Assembly: GCA_030680235.1 (NCBI GenBank)
Contig: JAUXWQ010000056.1
Coordinates: 1 to 64,000 of the forward strand
Direction: 5' to 3'
Source: Coxiellaceae bacterium
GTDB lineage: Bacteria; Pseudomonadota; Gammaproteobacteria; Coxiellales; Coxiellaceae
Length of the DNA: 64,000 bases
Position numbers and translations under genes: made by a program. Positions 62,222-64,000 of this stretch are shown here, piece by piece (the stretch's first letter is position 1; each line of letters opens with the position of its first letter). The notes under the pieces are model-generated. The model ran no database searches. It was not told where the DNA came from and worked only from the letters and a program-made list of their open reading frames with translations.

Positions 62222-64000
62222 TTACATGTCTAATAATCGCCGAATTTCATCATCCGTCTCTGAATGGTCGGGTTCGGATCGCATACGTTTATGATCCTGG
62301 GGATTGCGCCACAGTCCACCGTCCGTAACACTGAAGTTATATTTCTCCTCGTATTGACTGCGTTTTTGATTTAAAAAAACATTTATTTTTTCAGCATCAG
62401 ATAATGCTTCTGGGCAATGTGGAATTTCACCCGTTTCATTTTTAGCGTATAAAAACATATATATTGTTCGGGGGGTTAAATGTTTTTCAAAAAAAGACAA
62501 GGTGTTTACAACAGTATCATAGGAACCAGACTTTGCGGAAAGATGAAATAATGTATTTTGGTTGTCACAAAGTGTATGCGCCTGTGTAATAATATCTTTT
62601 TGATAGAGCTCGCACAGTGTTGCGCTATTAACGCGTGCTTCGAGTATCTTTACGAGCAAATCAACATTGTTTTTTGTAATGATTTTGTCATTGGTAGTTT
62701 TGCCCGATAATCCACAAAGTAGATGGACTAACCCCCATTTTTTTTTCAGCATTAAAATAATTGCCTGTGCTTCAATTATTTCTTTTGGAAAATGCGCATC
62801 ATTTTCAAGATTGCAGAGCCGTAATAGTACCTTTTCAGAAGCATTTTTAACCGCTTCTATAAAAACCATTTCTATTAATTCGCGAGCAAAAACAGGTTGT
62901 TGTATCAGCATGATATATTTTTCAAGTATAGCCCAGCGATGGATACTACCCTCGTAAGTATGCGCTATAAACAATATTGCATCGTAAGCTGTTTTTTGAG
63001 CAAGATGGGGTGATTGCAGAAAGCGCTCTATTTTTTCTGATACGCCTTCATCAACATAACGTTTAATGATCGCGAGTATGGCTTCATTCGATGGGGGAAT
63101 GACTGACAAAGCCCATTCTCTAAATTCAGTGTTGTCTATCGATATAATGGCATCAAGCACATGGCTTTCATGGCCAAATGAGTTGTGAAAAAGAGTTGCG
63201 ATGAACACATCATCTTCTTTCAAAGCATAGCGTATTATTTCTTTCAGGTAGTCTGTATTGTTTGATGCTTGTAAGCATTCCTGCAGTATTCGAATTTTAT
63301 TTTCAACGGTGTCGCTCATTGTGCATAATATGCGGTTGAGTGTAGTAGGATAGTCAAACCCATTTTGCTTGGCCCAGAGAAAACTTTTTTCAAGTATCAG
63401 ATTTTTTAATGCATAGCTTCCATGGGGGTAATCGATTGTCAATAATAAATGCGGAATAAGTCGCTTTATTAAATTCACGAAACTTAATTGTGAGCAAGCT
63501 ATTTGTTGAAGAATATAGTAATCAATTTTTTCAGATAAATAATCATCAATGGCATGGTCAATATTTTCAGCATAGCTTGCTAATTTTTTTTCGAAAAGAG
63601 GCGACAGTTGATGGTCGATGGTTTGGAGCACACTGTCGTAACTATCATGCAATTCATTTCCAATCTCGAAAAGATATTCGCCAATAAAATCAATTACCCT
63701 TTGATGGCATTCCAATAAATTTTTATTTTTTAATTTTTTGGAGAGTGAAACAAGAAATGGAATATGATACGTATTTTTATTGTTTACGTCTGAGAGCAGC
63801 TGCATAACGGCGTTATCAATTATTTCAGTGGGGAGACTGAATACGCCTTTAACATGGATATAAAATGGGTTGCTTTCGACGAGCGCAATGAGGTCTTTTT
63901 GTAACGGCGCTTCTTCTGGATAGCGCATACTGCCATCATTTGAATTTATTGAAAAGGCGCTTCTTGTAGTCGCACCAAAATGATCAAATTGATAGGAGTA
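62222..64000 (-). CDS. Uncharacterised protein, 5' end probably beyond the window
   Basis: The frame is open from the stop at 62222 to the window edge. The first in-frame ATG (63928) would give 568 aa, but it has no ribosome site. The 24 upstream codons (YSYQFDHFGATTRSAFSINS...) read like normal protein, so the gene is probably partial. The body is helical and repeat-like. Near the C-terminus NTLFHLSAKSGSYDTVVNTL followed by NETGEIPHCPEAL resembles degenerate ankyrin repeats. The tail HKRMRSEPDHSETDDEIRRL has a basic patch followed by an acidic, Glu-rich stretch. Ankyrin proteins with such tails are frequent Legionella and Coxiella effectors; here that is inference. Confidence 0.75.
   Translation of the reverse strand, partial: YSYQFDHFGATTRSAFSINSNDGSMRYPEEAPLQKDLIALVESNPFYIHVKGVFSLPTEIIDNAVMQLLSDVNNKNTYHIPFLVSLSKKLKNKNLLECHQRVIDFIGEYLFEIGNELHDSYDSVLQTIDHQLSPLFEKKLASYAENIDHAIDDYLSEKIDYYILQQIACSQLSFVNLIKRLIPHLLLTIDYPHGSYALKNLILEKSFLWAKQNGFDYPTTLNRILCTMSDTVENKIRILQECLQASNNTDYLKEIIRYALKEDDVFIATLFHNSFGHESHVLDAIISIDNTEFREWALSVIPPSNEAILAIIKRYVDEGVSEKIERFLQSPHLAQKTAYDAILFIAHTYEGSIHRWAILEKYIMLIQQPVFARELIEMVFIEAVKNASEKVLLRLCNLENDAHFPKEIIEAQAIILMLKKKWGLVHLLCGLSGKTTNDKIITKNNVDLLVKILEARVNSATLCELYQKDIITQAHTLCDNQNTLFHLSAKSGSYDTVVNTLSFFEKHLTPRTIYMFLYAKNETGEIPHCPEALSDAEKINVFLNQKRSQYEEKYNFSVTDGGLWRNPQDHKRMRSEPDHSETDDEIRRLLDM

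Overview
The window is an AT-rich chromosomal segment of a gammaproteobacterium, most likely an intracellular or host-associated member of Legionellales (Legionella/Coxiella/Berkiella-like). The basis is gammaproteobacterial synteny (dnaG-rpoD-tRNA-Ile2, pilABCD-coaE, ampE-aceEF-lpd, tamAB, cydABX, fadE/fadD), an LbtU-like outer-membrane porin, a Lys/Ala-rich histone-H1-like protein, and several large lineage-specific proteins with disordered or Glu-rich tails that look like secretion-system effectors. No species can be named from the sequence alone.

Layout. 1-6.0 kb (minus strand): queF, zapD, dnaG, rpoD and a CAU tRNA. zapD and dnaG overlap by ATGA, and no rpsU is visible next to dnaG. 6.2-13.2 kb (plus): one giant gene of about 2340 codons with no recognisable domain. 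It is wedged between coaE and queF-zapD, genes that are normally near neighbours. 13.2-17.8 kb (minus): the type IV pilus operon pilA-pilB-pilC-pilD-coaE. 18-30.6 kb: a DUF192 protein, tRNA-Thr, ampG, tamA-tamB (minus), coaA, a secreted S1/P1 nuclease, gltX, an LbtU-like porin, tRNA-Glu and prfB with its programmed +1 frameshift. 30.7-39.4 kb: a POT peptide transporter, a 714-aa unknown protein, a permuted papain-like hydrolase coupled to purB, an HSD10-like dehydrogenase, the histone-like gene, a DUF2147 protein and ampE. 39.7-45.3 kb: pyruvate dehydrogenase aceE-aceF-lpd. 45.4-53.6 kb (minus): cytochrome bd oxidase cydA-cydB-cydX and its ABC exporter cydD-cydC, split by a 491-aa unknown gene, then a small 2TM protein. 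53.9-58.1 kb: fadE and fadD. 58.5-64 kb (minus): a prolyl-oligopeptidase-like enzyme and two unknown, effector-like proteins, the last running off the window edge.

Functionally the core genes cover acetyl-CoA supply and fatty-acid activation and oxidation (aceEF-lpd, fadD, fadE, the SDR), CoA synthesis (coaA, coaE), oxygen-limited respiration (cyd), envelope assembly and recycling (tamAB, ampG, ampE) and surface pili.

The most striking non-coding signal is a set of dispersed palindromic elements in at least three families. Family A has GATGCGAGC...GTGTAACGAGTG arms, family B has GAGACGCGAT/ATCGCGTCTC arms, and family D has GTGAGTG/GTGACA-repeat arms. There is also one long 204-bp palindrome (C). 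The elements sit in intergenic gaps and repeatedly run into the 3' ends of genes, supplying stop codons (aceE, cydA, fadD) or C-terminal tails (ampG, the peptidase, perhaps cydD). One family D element appears to lie in frame inside aceF, encoding part of its interdomain linker.
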